From: Avena insularis
Lineage: Eukaryota > Streptophyta > Magnoliopsida > Poales > Poaceae
Assembly: GCA_023614405.1 (NCBI GenBank)
Contig: CM042694.1
Location: 114,450,685-114,514,684 of the forward strand
Direction: 5' to 3'
DNA: 64,000 nucleotides
The position numbers were made by a program, and so were the translations under genes. The notes under the pieces are model-generated. The model was not told the DNA's origin and did not search any database. It saw nothing but the letters and a program-made list of their open reading frames with translations. This document shows positions 23,435-36,300 of the stretch, one piece after another. Position 1 is the first letter of the stretch. Every line of letters begins with the position of its first letter.

Positions 23435-24123
23435 TTCGACTCTGGGCCGTAAGACATAGTTAGTGGAGTTGACGGAAACGGCGAGCTGGGATGTGATGTC
23501 AATGCAGTTGAGTGCGGAGCGACTAAATCTAGCTCGGAACTAGCACCACTTTGTTAATATTGCCCAAGAAACACTACTAGGAGGAATACTACAATGAAAA
23601 ACCTCGAGTTCCCCGACGACACCATATATAAGAAGATTTGACTTGTGCAATGCTGTGCATGAACTTGGGCAAATAATTGTTTCAAAATTGAAGATTCGTT
23701 CCATGGTACTCCGTCTAATTGCTCGGCTCGTCGCTGTTGGCTCTACTGACCCCAACTTGCCAATTAATATTTTGTTAGCCCTGGTGCACTGCGTTGACAA
23801 CTTATCCAATGGGCCAATAGGGACAAGATTAATAGTCACAAGAGAGCACATGATTGGATCCCTGCTCGTCAGAAGAACTCAACTTGGGTTTTATTCTATG
23901 TTTGTTAGGTTCAAATGTACTTTTGTGCATCTAATTTTATGCTAGTGTTGCTTGTCATATAGGCTGGCACAAACCCAGCTTGCAGGAAGGCATATAAGTG
24001 ACATCCTCTGTTCTGCCGTTATAAGAACGGAACAAGGAGTGGTCCGGAGCACCTTCCAAGGTTTAGCATTTCACTGGATCCTGATTTGTGCCTAGATAAT
24101 AAAAATACACAAGTGCTAATCTA
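23435..24123. other. Intergenic with weak, unresolved coding traces
   Basis: Frames of about 100 residues exist on both strands (23540-23851 minus, 23643-23945 plus). The plus frame contains GTRLIVT after a hydrophobic stretch, loosely like the C-terminal part of Helitron helicases, but the surrounding motifs are missing. Confidence 0.25.
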
Positions 24124-24334
24124 CTCCCTCTCTGTTACAAAAAAAAAAGTAAGTCTTCTTAGTTGTGTGCTAAGTCAAACTTTGTTAAGTTTGATCAAGT
24201 TTACAACGTTAAATAAATAGAATATGAAAATATAGTTTTTGGTCCATCTAATGAAACACCAAGAAATTTAGTAAAATTAAAAAGAATTAAATTAAGATAA
24301 AGATAAAATACATAGCATTTCAAAATGGGGGGAG
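24124..24334. mobile_element. Stowaway-type MITE
   Basis: Starts ctccctctctgttac and ends with the inverse ggggggag, flanked by TA on each side (24122-24123, 24335-24336). The AT-rich 211-bp interior has partial inverted symmetry (gtcaaactttgttaagtttgatc). Confidence 0.75.
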
Positions 24335-24336
24335 TA

Positions 24337-25130
24337 GCCCACTAGCTAAGTGGTCAGGCCCTTTGTATAGTTCAATGCACAATGTACAGTTTGTTGAAAG
24401 GAGCAGCCGATGATGAAACCCCGCTCAAATACAAATTATATTAATCGGTAAATTTGGACTTGACAAGATCCCCATTTCATACAAGAGATCTACAAATGGG
24501 AAAGTGGTAGGTGTGCAGTCTTGCAAAGGTATCATACACATTCTCGTGGTGGTCATTGGTGTCTCGTCCCCAACGCTAGGTCTAAAAGCTGTCCATACCA
24601 TGCATCGGTTGGTCATGCGCCAGTCATATGGTCTGGCAAAACACCCAGGTCTGACTTTCTCCTAGTCGGTTTTCATAGCGAATCAACCGGAGGAATACAA
24701 TTTTGTTTCAGCATCAAAAATGACTGCCATATTAGGAATACTGGGACTGAAAAAATCTAGAGACGGCGGAAAAATCCGAACACCAGGAAATATCCCGGTC
24801 GGTTTTTATAACTGTTTACTGTTGACTACAAAATGGTGTCTGCTAACAGGGAAACTGACTGTATTGATAACTAGAGGGCCTGGGCATATCCTGAACCTCC
24901 GGGTTAAGGCCTGACTCGGATACAACGTGTTTAGATTTTGTTTTCCCCACACTTAGTTATTTTTTGTGAAACCGACTCAAGGGTGAACTTTCTGGGTCAG
25001 TTTTAGAACCGGTTGTGATAAACCCTAGCATTAGCAATTGTGGCCTTAAGTCGGTTGATGAAAACCGACTGAGGATTGTGGTGAAGAACGGACTCTACAA
25101 GTCATTTGTGTACTATATAATGAGACCATG
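24337..25130. other. Unclassified repeat-like DNA with dispersed accgac/gtcggt words
   Basis: The hexamer gtcggt or its reverse accgac occurs several times between 24640 and 25075, including a small hairpin gtcggtt-gatg-aaaaccgac at about 25052. Subterminal regions of CACTA transposons look like this, but no CACTA terminus was found. Confidence 0.3.
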
Positions 25131-25139
25131 CTCATGCAG

Positions 25140-25310
25140 ACGGTGTTGGCGCCAGCCGAGGAGGTCGCTCCGTCTGGATGGTGAACATCGGTGACCTACG
25201 ACAGGTTCAAGAGTGTCGAGCACCGCATGGTGGCCATAGGCATGGTACCTAGGGTCTTAGTGGACAGAGGCAGTTCTCGATGGCGTGGTTCTTCTCTACG
25301 GACGCGTCAC
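25140..25310 (+). pseudogene. 2-oxoglutarate/Fe(II) dioxygenase fragment
   Basis: Three short pieces in different frames follow the order of the C-terminal half of plant 2OG dioxygenases: MVNIGD (family VVNIGD), then YDRFKSVEHRMVA (family NDRFKSVEHRV, the part around the iron-binding His), then PRVLV and MAWFFST (family RVSVACFFS). Small deletions separate them. It is a fossil of one exon, not a gene. Confidence 0.6.
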
Positions 25311-25559
25311 TATAGGGAAGCCATGGCGAGGCACGGTACGGTACAATAGAACGGAACTGGTGCGGCACTAGAGGGCCAAGGGCCTCCACCGCACCTCCTT
25401 ACACCAGCACCCCAGGATGTGTAGCACCTTACCTTCTGTGTTTGTGATCCTAGCTTATGAAAGATGCACGAATTGATGAGGGACTCAAAGTCACCTGGCT
25501 TTGGGTGTGGCAAATTCAGCCAATCTTTGCAGTGAAAGAGAAAATGATTTTGGCAAAAT

Positions 25560-26270
25560 AGGATACGCACTAGACAGTCCGAGTATCCATGGAAACTGGC
25601 ACCAACTCAGGTTCTAGCAGACAAACAATTGGAACATGCATATTAAACGTGCCAACAACCTGACAAACAAAAACTACACGACTGCAGATTTGGAGGCAAT
25701 TTGTGACAAAACAGTACCGCAGTTCGCGCAAACTTCTAGCCGATCTCAACAGACTCAGTTAGAGCTAGTCTGCTGCAGCAGCAGCCAAGTTCAGGGATGC
25801 TCGATCGTAGTTCCAGATGAACTGCACAAGCATGATTGTGCAGAGTAACGACCTGCCAGGTTCCCTTCTTGAATACTGCCATCAAAATCTGTTAGGACAG
25901 AATGTCTATGGCACCACACTAATCCATAGAGATGATTTGGTGGCAACATGATGTGAAGTTCATCAACATTTATCCCGTATGACTAGAGTACTCAACAGTA
26001 CACAATGCAAATGTACCCTTGTTATGGTCAGCTGCTACTGCTCTAACATAATAATAATAATAGGATGGTAAAGATAAAAACGGAAGCCACAAATCGAGAA
26101 CAGGTAATAAGCAGGGGTTAGACAAACACCGGAACAGCAAAAAACGAACAGTTCGATAGAGCTTTTCTTACCGGCGGGTGGAGGGTTGAGGCCTGCGTGC
26201 TTTTAGCACAGTTCACAGTTGGCGAGGATTTCAAAGACTTGTTGTACACAGCAACAAGTTGCTATGAAGA
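25560..26270. repeat. WAK-locus duplicated segment, copy 2
   Basis: Carries the cactagacagtccgagtatcc / cagacaaacaattgg block, the gatttggtggcaacatgatgtgaa block and the caccggaacagc..agcttttcttacc block. These are also seen at 5850-6870 and, in part, at 38020-38690. It is noncoding and lies just downstream of the F-box gene. Confidence 0.65.
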
Positions 26271-26765
26271 GTGTCACGGAGGATTTCAAAGACTAATAGG
26301 CTAGCATTTAAATGTCAACATCCACACAACAATGTATGAGCCTAACGATGTAATTCTTGGGTGCTTTTGTGGTAAATCCAAATTGTTCAACCTATTGTAG
26401 AGCAAACCAAAGCTAGAAATGCTTGCCATAGTGGTTTACATCATGGTTATGCCATAGTGGCCGTCCATATGGCATCTAATTCATGAACAGGCGTTGGCCC
26501 AAGCTATCATAGAAATAAAAGGCGGTATCTTATTCAAATTGGAGCTTCACATGTGCAAACAGTTGCCAACTTCCTTTCAAAACCACCCTGCACTGCTATG
26601 TGCATTGGTTTGATAGTTGAGGGTCAAATGAGCCACGCCCCAAACTTGAGAGAGTTTAAGTGAACTTCTTTCATTTATTTAACTGGATGGACAGTTGAAT
26701 TTGTTTTTGTGGACATCCAAATAACTGGACATGCCGATCGAACCTGGCCAGCAGCCCAAACCTAC
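26271..26765. other. 3' flank of the F-box gene
   Basis: No gene is visible. From about 26530 the sequence is duplicated at 38765-39060, showing that the duplication included the 3' flank of the F-box gene. Confidence 0.5.
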
Positions 26766-29471
26766 TTAAGACCAATACAGGTTGCCAATATTGCATTGCC
26801 TACACGGCTCTAGCACCTTGAATTCAACGGCCGAGGGAACTCTCCAAGCGATGTACCTACCTGCAGCCTCCACAGCTCCTTCAGCATCTTTGAGATCTCG
26901 CTCGCTCATCCTACAGCATTTACTCCACTCTCTTAAGGCTGTGCATTTGCTAGTATCACCAGGCTTCCCACGGTATCCACTGGCAGTGTCCAGCGTGAGA
27001 GACTCAAGCAAAGGAGCACTCTCGAGGATGTAGATCACAAGCTTAATCAGGCTCTTGGCTGAATGGAAGCCTGTGAATTTCACCCGTCTTAGGCGGTCAT
27101 GCTGGTATACCGACTCTCGCCTATAGTTTAAATCGTCCCCAGCAACACAATCGCGCATTATAGTATCTCTCTGTGCCTGCAAATGATTATGTAGGATCAC
27201 CATTAATATCATTGTTCTTTGAGAACCAATAGTTTAGAACACGAAAAAGGCCACAATCATTCATAAGATATGCTCAAATGTTTTTCCACTGATAGTATAG
27301 CACGAGAAGAAATGAATAGTGACTTACATGCAAGATGAACGATTCCAATACCGGAGAAGCATCAAGAAAAGAAACCACAGAAAAGATATCATACGCAGAG
27401 GAGCATCCCGATCTCTGCAGTTTAATCTCCAAGCTCTTGAGGTGGAGGAGCTTGTGAGGAAGCATCGGAGTGTTGACATTCTGAAGAAGTACCCGAGACT
27501 GTTATGTATGGTGTTTTTCAGTATAACAACTATGCACTAGTCTACTGATACCTCTATAAATATAATGTGAACAAAATGTAAATGCCAAAACATACCTCAC
27601 CACGGGACCGCAGGGTAAGCCTCTCCACATTGGGAGCAATAGATGGAAGCTTGGCACGACCATAAGAGAGAATTCTGGACGGACTGGAAGATGCCAAATA
27701 CACATCCTTAAGTTGTGAAGGGTCTATGATGTTGATCTCGAGTGGGAACCCATTATAGTGAAAAGTGGAGAGGATTGGAGCATTGATCTCTAGCACCTGA
27801 ATCTTGTGGCAAGATTTAACAGCGAGGAACTTTAGCTTTTGGAGCGTACAAGGTATCTTCAAGCAAATTATCTCACTGCATGAGTACATTTGCAACCTCT
27901 CCAAGCCAGAAGATTTTGAGAGCAACTGCTGTAATCCCTCTTCAGTAATGTGCACAAAAATAAGATCTAAACTTTTCAACCTTGTAAAGCAGCCAAGTGT
28001 TTCTATGGGATGAAAAATGCACGCCACAAGGCAAAGCGACTGGATGGAACTAGTAGTTGTCTCATCCCCTAAAAGCGAACATGGGAAGCAGTACTTTTCC
28101 TTCAAGGAAGAACACAACACCAAACTTAGCTCATTGATCCCAGACGTGACAGCAATCCGGAGCCACCGATCTAGATAGGAGGCACTCACACTTCTACAGT
28201 ACATAAGATCAATTTTAAGTGTCTTCACCTTCATCCCATTGGCAGAATAATTACTAAGAATCTGGTCAACTCTGTTGATGTAACGCATTTCACTTCTGAC
28301 AGAGCTGTGGCCAATCAGCCCGAGCGTTTCCAAATTGAGTGTGAGGTTTGAGTAGCATCTCCACGAACGAAGAAACCGACGTGATACGCAGGCCACACGG
28401 GCAGCGTCTTGCACTGGCATGAGGGAATGTATGTGATGTAACATGTCCTGCAGAAGCATGGTTGATCAAGTTTAACAGTTAGACTGTAGCTAGTACTAAC
28501 AGCGACTTCACTTGAGATAATAAACAAGAAAACTGTATATATAGTGTCAATTGGCACATGTGCGTTGCATCAAGACCTCCATTATAAAAAGCATACTGGA
28601 TTGAGTTTAGGTTAACCGTTGTTAGTGAATATATATACCATGCACAAGACTGTTGATCAATAATGAGAAAAGGTAGATGCAGTTAAAATAACCTTGGGAG
28701 TTGTTTGCTGTCCATACCTCAGGTAGCCTGTCAAGTTCAAGGTACTGTCCCGTTTTGGGGGCACCTTGGCAACTATCACCATCTCCGCGGGATTGTGCCT
28801 TTGTTTCAGCCGACGAAGCCCTCGATCCTCTGTCTGCAGCATTGCATGGGGACTGGTTAATATTTTCCCATCATGCCACTAGAACAGCTCTGGATGTGAA
28901 CACTAGGAATCCTCAAGACAGAACTGCCCCTAAGAAAGAAAGTGCGTGATCGCAAGAGCAGGAACGGTAAGAGCGGTAACTGATTAAATTGATTAACTGA
29001 TCTCTTGGAGTTCTAGCTAAGATGTAATTACAGTATTTCCTCCATATTTTCAATCTGCATCGAGATTGACTCTATCTTGCAATCTAAGTTCCTTCCATAA
29101 TCGGCTACAGTACTAAATTCCTAGAAGATTGACTCTCTCTTTTCTTCCACAGCCAATTTTCTGCAAATAAACCGAAACCCTGGGGCACTTAGATGCTCAG
29201 GTGCTAGTGAAGCGACGGTAGAGGAGCTCTTGGTCCCCGGCTAGGATACTGCCCGATTTGGAGGAGCTCACCTGAGGGGCAGCGCCGGAGGAGGGGCAGG
29301 AACTTAGACTTGATGGTGGAGAGAGGACCTGGGGTGCGGAGAAGGACAAGTACCTCGAGAAGGAGCGTCGAGTTCCGGCGGCAGCCGCTGCTGTGTCGTG
29401 CGCACGGGCACGGCGCCCTGGATCTCCTCCACGCGCGCTCTCTTATCCCGACTTCCGACTGGGGAGGACAT
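26766..29471 (-). CDS. F-box/LRR (FBD-like) protein
   Basis: Five exons joined in phase: 29471-29354, 28833-28718, 28447-27596, 27480-27328 and 27176-26766, giving 549 residues. The start is SSPVGSRDKRARVEE after GCCGCCATG, a strong plant start context. The F-box spans the exon 2/3 junction at about residues 74-115 (LDRLPE|DMLHHIHSLMPVQDAARVACVSRRFLRSW), the part that binds SKP1 in SCF ubiquitin ligases. Leucine-rich repeats follow through exons 3-4 (LKTLKIDLMYC, LKSLDLIFVHI, LKFLAVKSCHKIQVLEINAP, LKSLEIKL). The C-terminal exon (ESAPLLESLTLDT, then a Cys/Arg-rich end) is of the type in large cereal F-box/LRR families. It should be a nuclear/cytosolic substrate receptor with unknown substrate. 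No disabling lesion is visible. Partial copies lie at 14240-14428 and 39060-39225. Confidence 0.85.
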
Positions 29472-31116
29472 GGCGGCGGCGGCGGCGGCGAGTTCAGCGG
29501 GGAATCCACGCCACAGTCGTCCGCAGGTTCAGTCAGAGAATCGCATTGAACTTTTGGCCCTGTACTGTAATTGTTGTTCTATAGTAGTTTTTTTAAGCGT
29601 GTCCTTCACGGATACGATCCCACGGTAGACCGAACTGGTCCGGTAGTCCTAATCCTCTAGTTTCGTCGATCGATCGATCGGCTTGATGGACTGAGCTGGC
29701 CCTCCCGGCGATCTCCTAACAAGCACTCCAAAAATTAGCATTGACGATTCGTGAGGCTTGGCAGACGGCGACCCTTCCCAGCTCCGGCGGTGGCAGTGAC
29801 GGCGGGATGGCCGGAATCGACCTCTAGTGGAGGCGGCGATGAGTACGGAAGGACCGTAGCTAAATATTTCTTTCAGCCAACCGTTCTTTTGTTTGCTGTA
29901 AACCGTATCGAGAGCCCTCCATACGGAAAATATGCAGCACGGAAACGCTCATTTGTCGTGAACCGCAAAAAAAAATCCGATGCGGTAAGGTTTACGGTAT
30001 CTATAAAAGCCACTTTTTTCATGGCATACCGTAAACTGTTGATTATTTTATGGGACGAGGCCGGATGCGGTATCTACTAAAGTTGCTCTAACAAGGACAC
30101 CTAATGCCAGACCTTGAGGGACAGGGTCCAACCAACCCAGATATAAAAGAGATGCCAAAACCCTAGCGGGATCCATGCTAAATAGCTAGTGGTTTTTTAC
30201 AGTTTTGGGTGAAAAAACGACCGGACCAGATCTTCCAAAATAGGCAGAACCGAAAAAAATCCAGCTCACCCGAAATTCTCCACCAACTACCTATTATCTC
30301 AAGTTTTCTGGCCAAATTATCTAGTGAAGTGGATGGAGGAAAGCCGTTCACGAGAGTGAAACTTCATCGCCAACCGTTCCTGCCGGCGTTGTAGTCACCG
30401 CCTCCCGAGCTCTATTCCACAACGAGGAGGCTCAAATCTGGCGTAATTCTTCGATTTCTGGATGTGGGCTTCCTTGAGCCCTACTAACACACGTGATGAC
30501 GCGCAGAGCAACGGACTTGCACCTGCATCTGCCACAGGAGCGGTCACCGTCAGTTGGCCTCTCGATGTGTCCCCGAAGCCCATCCACAACGAAGATGACC
30601 ATCATCCGCGCGATATCGACTTCATCATCCTAAGACCAACCACGGTGGTGGTGTGACGCAGGAAAAAGATCGAACCGATCTCATTTTGCTGCACTGTATT
30701 GAATCGCTTGGTACAGTAACATGGGACCCAACTGCTGTATGAAAACATTTTTTCTAGCATATATTCTTCCCATCTAGATGTGGTTTCTCTCCCCTTTATT
30801 TCTTGTGTCAGGATAGAAGCGAACCAAGTACAAGAATCGCTTTTTTTCCTTAGAACCGCTTGTGTGGATGCTACACAGTGTATGGAACCGATTTAGAGCA
30901 TGGTTTGAGTCGCTTTTTGCCTACACTGTGGGTGGTCTAAATGACTAGAGCTAGATATAGGGTTTGTTTAGTTTTAAGTTAGGTTCATTAATTAATGTAT
31001 CAGTTTGCATAGGGGTCGGACGCATGTGGTTCGCCCTCCCCAAACGGACAAAAGTGGACCAAATTTGGGAAGGACCCTTGGAGATGCTCTTAGGCTTTTG
31101 GGCAAGTTAATTGATA
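29472..31116. other. Upstream region of the F-box gene and intergenic DNA
   Basis: The first few hundred bases are GC-rich and should hold the F-box promoter. From about 29860 to 30080 words such as aaaccgta and ggtttacggtat recur in both orientations, as in a decayed transposon. The part from 30440 to 31110 is duplicated at 39230-39715. No gene was found. Confidence 0.4.
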
Positions 31117-31215
31117 CTCTCTTTGTTTTAAAATATATTTTTCTCCAAACTTACACACTAAAAGGTGTGTAGATACATGTGTTTTAGAAAAAGACTAAAA
31201 CATTTTATACTCCCC
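31117..31215. mobile_element. Stowaway-like MITE remnant
   Basis: Starts after TA with ctctctttgttttaaaatatat, has internal inverted words (acacactaaaaggtgtgt) and ends near atactcc. Termini are degenerate. It occupies the same relative position as the MITE at 39717-39887 in the duplicated block, but is a different sequence. Confidence 0.4.
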
Positions 31216-31860
31216 GGTCCGGATTAATTGAAGCATTGAACATTTTGCGAATAACCCCTCTAGCAATATCCGACCAAACCTGGGATCCCATCTTCTGTTT
31301 GCCCATTTGGACACCCCCATCGCTCTCTCCCTCGCCGCCTGCTCCGCCGCTCCAGTGCCAGCCACCACGCCCTCCCCTAGTGTAGCCTGGTCCATCGCTC
31401 CCTCACCATACAACCTCCTTCCTCCTTTCCGACTAACCTGAACGCAACAAGGAGGAGAATCAATAGGAAAGGGGTCCCCTTTTCCTGCAAAGCGCACGAC
31501 TTGATGCTTCGGCGGCGGCGGCCCTCGTGGGAGGGAATTGGGGAGAAGAGAGGAGCCGAGAAAAAGATCTGGTCCACACGGGGATAAACTAGTACATGAC
31601 CGCAAAGAATAACGGAGAATGTTGACGGGGCGGGGCAAGAAGAAAAAACGAAACGGTAGCATTTGAATTTAACCATGTTGAAATGTAAACGTCAGTTTGA
31701 CTCTTAGATTTTTATTCACCCTTATTTGCTTTCTATGGGAAATTTCCACCGCTACTGCTGGCCGCCTGCACGATTACAAAGGAACTGTAGGCCGGCTAAG
31801 CTATTACCTAGGAACTGTCGGAGCGCAAAGTAGTAGGGCCCTCACCACGCCGCATCGGCT
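31216..31860. other. Intergenic, no gene recognised
   Basis: A 155-residue minus frame (31195-31662) has low-complexity Pro/Arg content and no recognisable motif. Confidence 0.35.
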
Positions 31861-31869
31861 GGTGTGATG

Positions 31870-32545
31870 GGCTGAGGCGGAGGCGGAGGCGAAGGCGGCG
31901 GAGGCGAAGTCAATAGCGCTGACGCCGCGCACTACGTCCTAGAGAAGTACGTCCGCGAGCTGTACACGGCCTTCAAGTCCAGGGAGACCGCCGGTCGGCA
32001 ACCAGCCGAGCGGCTTCGGCTGGAGGCTTAGGAGGTGGCGAGGGAGGCGGAGGTGGCCATCGAGGACCGCGACGAGCGGGAAGTGCAACAATCGCTGGCG
32101 GCCGAGAAGACCACCCGTCTCGCCGCCGAAGTCATGATGGAGGAGGAGCGGCAGCGGCAGGACGCGCAGGAGACGGCGGATGCCGCGGCCTTGGGCAACG
32201 TCTTGTCCAAGGCCGCCAAACGGGACGAGCTGGCGGCCTTGGCCAAGAACGTCGCCGCCCAACGGAAGGGCCTGGCGGATGTGCGTGCGGCGATCAAACG
32301 GTAGGTGCTGGAGGACGCGGCCACCTTGCGTGTTGTGGTGGTTGCGGCGGCCCAACAGGAGGTGCTCCTGGCCACCGTCAACCGGGAGGCGAGAGTGGCG
32401 CGCAACGGAGGCCAGGCTGAGGAAGGTGGAGACCCTAGCACGCCACCGCCGGAGGCAGGCAACAAAGGCCAAGACCACAGCCTTGGTGGCCCCGCGGGCA
32501 CATGCGGCCAAGGCCGCGGCCTTTCGCCAGGACGGGACTGATGCT
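31870..32545 (+). pseudogene. Decayed Ala/Glu-rich coiled-coil gene
   Basis: One plus-strand frame reads as a helical, charged protein: HYVLEKYVRELYTAFKSRET near 31930, then AEVAIEDRDEREVQQSLAAE, EEERQRQDAQETADAAALGN and LAALAKNVAAQRKGLADVRA. In-frame TAG stops at 32029 and 32302 interrupt it. The heptad-like Leu/Ala spacing suggests a coiled coil. It is followed by GC-rich sequence like that after the decayed gene at 0.8-1.9 kb, so both may belong to transposon-associated high-copy families. No function proposed. Confidence 0.5.
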
Positions 32546-32829
32546 TAGCTTAATTAATGCTATTAGTAATTTTGTATGTATGACTCTCGGGCCCAGAAGT
32601 TTATGCAATGACAGCCAGTTATTTAGCGATTTTCTGTGTATGACGCATGGACCGACCCGGACGAGGCCGGCGTCCGAGCCCCCGCAAACCAGCCCCAGGT
32701 TCCGGTTTGTGCCGAATCGGACCGTGCCGCGCTGTCCGGTCCGTTTGCGGCTGATGTTGGGTCTTGGTCTCGGTCCGGGAGGACGCGATCGGACGCGCGG
32801 AGTCCGTTTGCGGGGGCGTCAGGATGGCC

Positions 32830-32998
32830 TTAGAGCATGTATAATGAGAGGTGCTTAGTGCTTACAAAAATAAACCAACCATTTTGCTAAGCATTGGTAC
32901 TTATTTCTATAAAAGAGGTGTCTAGTTAGGCATCTATCTAGTATAAATAAGTACCGGTTTTTTTAAGCACCGTCCTAAACACCTTGTAGTGCTCTTGC
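32830..32998. mobile_element. Foldback MITE-like element
   Basis: Left end agagcatgtataatgagagg...tgctta and right end taagcac...caccttgtagtgctct are imperfect inverted repeats around an AT-rich core. Superfamily not assigned. Confidence 0.45.
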
Positions 32999-33301
32999 AA
33001 ATGTGGGAGCGCAAAGTAGTAGCCAGCTCACCACGCGCATCGGCTCGTGTGATGGGCTGTGTCCCACATGTAACGTGGGCATGCATGCAAGCTGGAGTGG
33101 ACCTCGTGCAGCTCGTCGATCACGACGACAAGGACAAAACTGAATCGTTGGCAGCACTCCTCTCACTCGTAGTACGTGGCGGAGGCGACGGTGATAGCTG
33201 AGGCACGGCAACCTCGTGCAGCTCGCCAGCAAGCAACTTGCCGTTTTGTCGCTCTACTCGGCGGCGACTTTGCTAGCTCCAGTCGTCGGCACTAGCTTGT
33301 C

Positions 33302-33309
33302 TATAAATA
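33302..33309 (+). promoter_or_regulatory. TATA box of the BURP gene
   Basis: TATAAATA, 94 bases upstream of the ATG at 33396, a normal plant distance allowing a leader of about 60 bases. Confidence 0.65.
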
Positions 33310-33395
33310 CGACATGCATTATTTGCCGATTCATCAATGAACAATCAACAACGCAGTGCAATATATACTAACCACCAGAGGTCGACAACAGCAGC

Positions 33396-36300
33396 ATGAG
33401 TATCATCATCTTCTCTCTCCTCCCCTCGTTTCTCCTGGCGACAGTGGTGAGTCTACATGCGATAGAGCATGCATCTATAATTTTAAATATGTGTGGCCTT
33501 GGTTCTATTTACAATATGTGTACGATGCAAGACATAAATTTATGGAATCATACATATAAGTTGGTTCTTTTTGTTATTCGTTAAAAAATTAACTAGGATA
33601 ACAAGGTTTTTATGTTAATATGGTATTAAACTATATTAAGATAGGGTTCAAGTGATTAGGATCCTACAATTAGTAAATATTTGTGTATAGCCATGTAATC
33701 ATTCATTGAGGTGAATTACATGTATTAGAAACCTTGTGATCTTGTCATTCTGCATGGCTTTGCTACGCATGTGTAATTCCTTTTTTTTTTTGCATGCATG
33801 TATCATGATAGACTTGTATCATATGTTTCAAATAGTATCACTAGCACGCCTACGATGGTTATGAAGATATATCTATCCGATGTTTTCAATCGATTACTAT
33901 ATCACTGATCTTAATTTCTAGAAGATCATCCCCTTAATTAGCTCAGAGAAGGTTGATTCTCCCTTTCAACTAAACAAAAATCTAACATGGCAACTCTAAG
34001 AGAGGTATGACATTCGCACATGCTCTAATGGGGCAACGCATCGTGATGAATTTATAGTAAGATATAAGATATCAACATCTGGCAGACAAGACAAACGTAG
34101 CACTGTGCTTTTATCTTTGTCATTCACAACTTTCGATACTAATGGTGGATATATTCACATATAGGTCATGGCTGCTAGAGGCAGATTGCACACAAATTCA
34201 GCGACTGCAGAAGTGACGTTAGTCTCAAACTCGGATGCAGTTAGAGCGTACTGGCACAAAATGCTTCCCAACGCTCCCATGCCACCAGCCATCATCGAGC
34301 TCCTAACCCCACCAGCAGGTCTCTCTCTAATCTATGTATATCCCCTCCTCTCTACACTAGGTAGTTGATCATATACTAATTGTTGTCACCTTAGATCTCT
34401 CCATATATAATTTACTTACAAACTAAAGATGAGCTTTGTAAGTAAGTAAACTCATCTAGTAAGCTAGCGAAGAAAAAAATAGTCTTAACTGCAACACATG
34501 GTGATGAATCTTATATATTAGCATATCCTAAAAAGTCACATATACAATTATAACGATCAAACATGTATAAACTACACAGATAATATATGCTTAGTTTTTA
34601 ATTAAGAAAACATGACAATTCACTGATATGACAAGTTAAAATACCAATGGCTTATTACATGATTACACATCTTTATTGCAACATTTGATCATGACTCTTT
34701 CTGTATAGTCTAGAATGTCATAAATATACCTATATGGGTTTATAACTGGTACTTACCACTTCCACATTACATGGATACAACATACAAGGTTAATTATTAG
34801 AAACTATCTCTAGGAGGCGAGTATCTAATGTAAACATAGAAACTAAATGCATCTATAATTTTCTCACCACACAAAGTTTAATTGGTTTTCTACGCATGCG
34901 GTCTCATAAATTATTGGAGTTTAGACCAAGAAAATATACAAAGTCCGTATCATTTTATTTATTATTTGTTCTTCGACGCCATCATATCTATGTGACATAT
35001 TCCTAATATAGATGATGGTATGTAGCATTAGACTACCTAATATCGCATAAGCATAAACACAATTAATCATGAGCTCCATGGGCCCAGTATAAAGATAAAA
35101 TAATAGTATATTGAAGAGAACAATTTTGAGCTTGTTTTTTGTACTCATCGATTTGATATATGTACATACAATTTTTTATCAATATTATTTTTCGTTTGTG
35201 TGCTACATAAAAAATAAAGATATGTGTATTAAATTTGAGCTGCTCTTTGCTGCTATAGATCCACAAATTTGTCATTTCTATCTAGACTAGAAAATAAGCA
35301 TATTATTTAAATAGTTTGTAGAATTTTATAATACATCGATATTTTTGAAAAAAATTAGAGTTGTTTGAAATTTCTAAATACGTATCTTATTAAGTTTTTG
35401 GAAAGAAGTAATGGGAAAAATAAACTACACAATGTAAGTGGTTGATTATCTTACTTGCAATATATTTCTATTGATGAATCTTAGTAAGACACTAATACAA
35501 CTGTAATACCAAACTTACATATAAATGGAAAATGAGTGTGTAGTCCGGTACTCCCAGATACAAATATACCACAAAGATGACTTAATTATACCTCTTTATT
35601 ACTTTTAATATACTTCATTATTAAATACTAGATACCCCAAACTGAGTTTTATGAAGGAAAAAATGAGTGTATATACTTTATACTATTTGCATATATACTG
35701 ATTTTCTATATACTTTATGAAGGAAAATCTAATGGTTTGGATGGTATATTTTCCATGCTACTTGCATTGTGTATCTTAATATATTAATGAGGTATATTAA
35801 GAACAATAAAGAGTTATACTATGTTAATTTAAGAGGTATATTGAACATGAGAGTATGTATACCCAAGAATATATTAAAGAAGTCATCAGTCTAGTCTGCA
35901 CATCTGCCATGGCAATTTTTAAGAAAAACTTCTATATATTTAATAGCATAGCACAATCCCATACATAAACATAGTTGGAACCAGTGTTATGATCATACCG
36001 TGAATACTTCTTGCAATATCCGAGCCATAAGTAGTACTCCCTCTATCTCAAAATACGTGACTCAACGTTTTCTAGGTTTGTACGTATCTATAGACTAAAA
36101 CTTGTCTAGATACATGCAAATCTATAGACAAAGTTAAATCACTTATTTTGGGAGTATATGTATGAATGGCTTAAGTGTTTCTTCTTTTCCCAATGGATGC
36201 ACCGAATATTAGATACTTTTGTTTATAAAGCAGAAAACAAGCATGAACCAACACATATATCAGGGAAGCAACATGACCTGGTCTGCAATGGAAATATTCG

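Noticed and set aside
23643..23945. Helitron helicase C-terminus, from GTRLIVT
   Set aside because: Only one short motif fits; the neighbouring helicase motifs are absent and no Helitron end (CTRR plus hairpin) was found.
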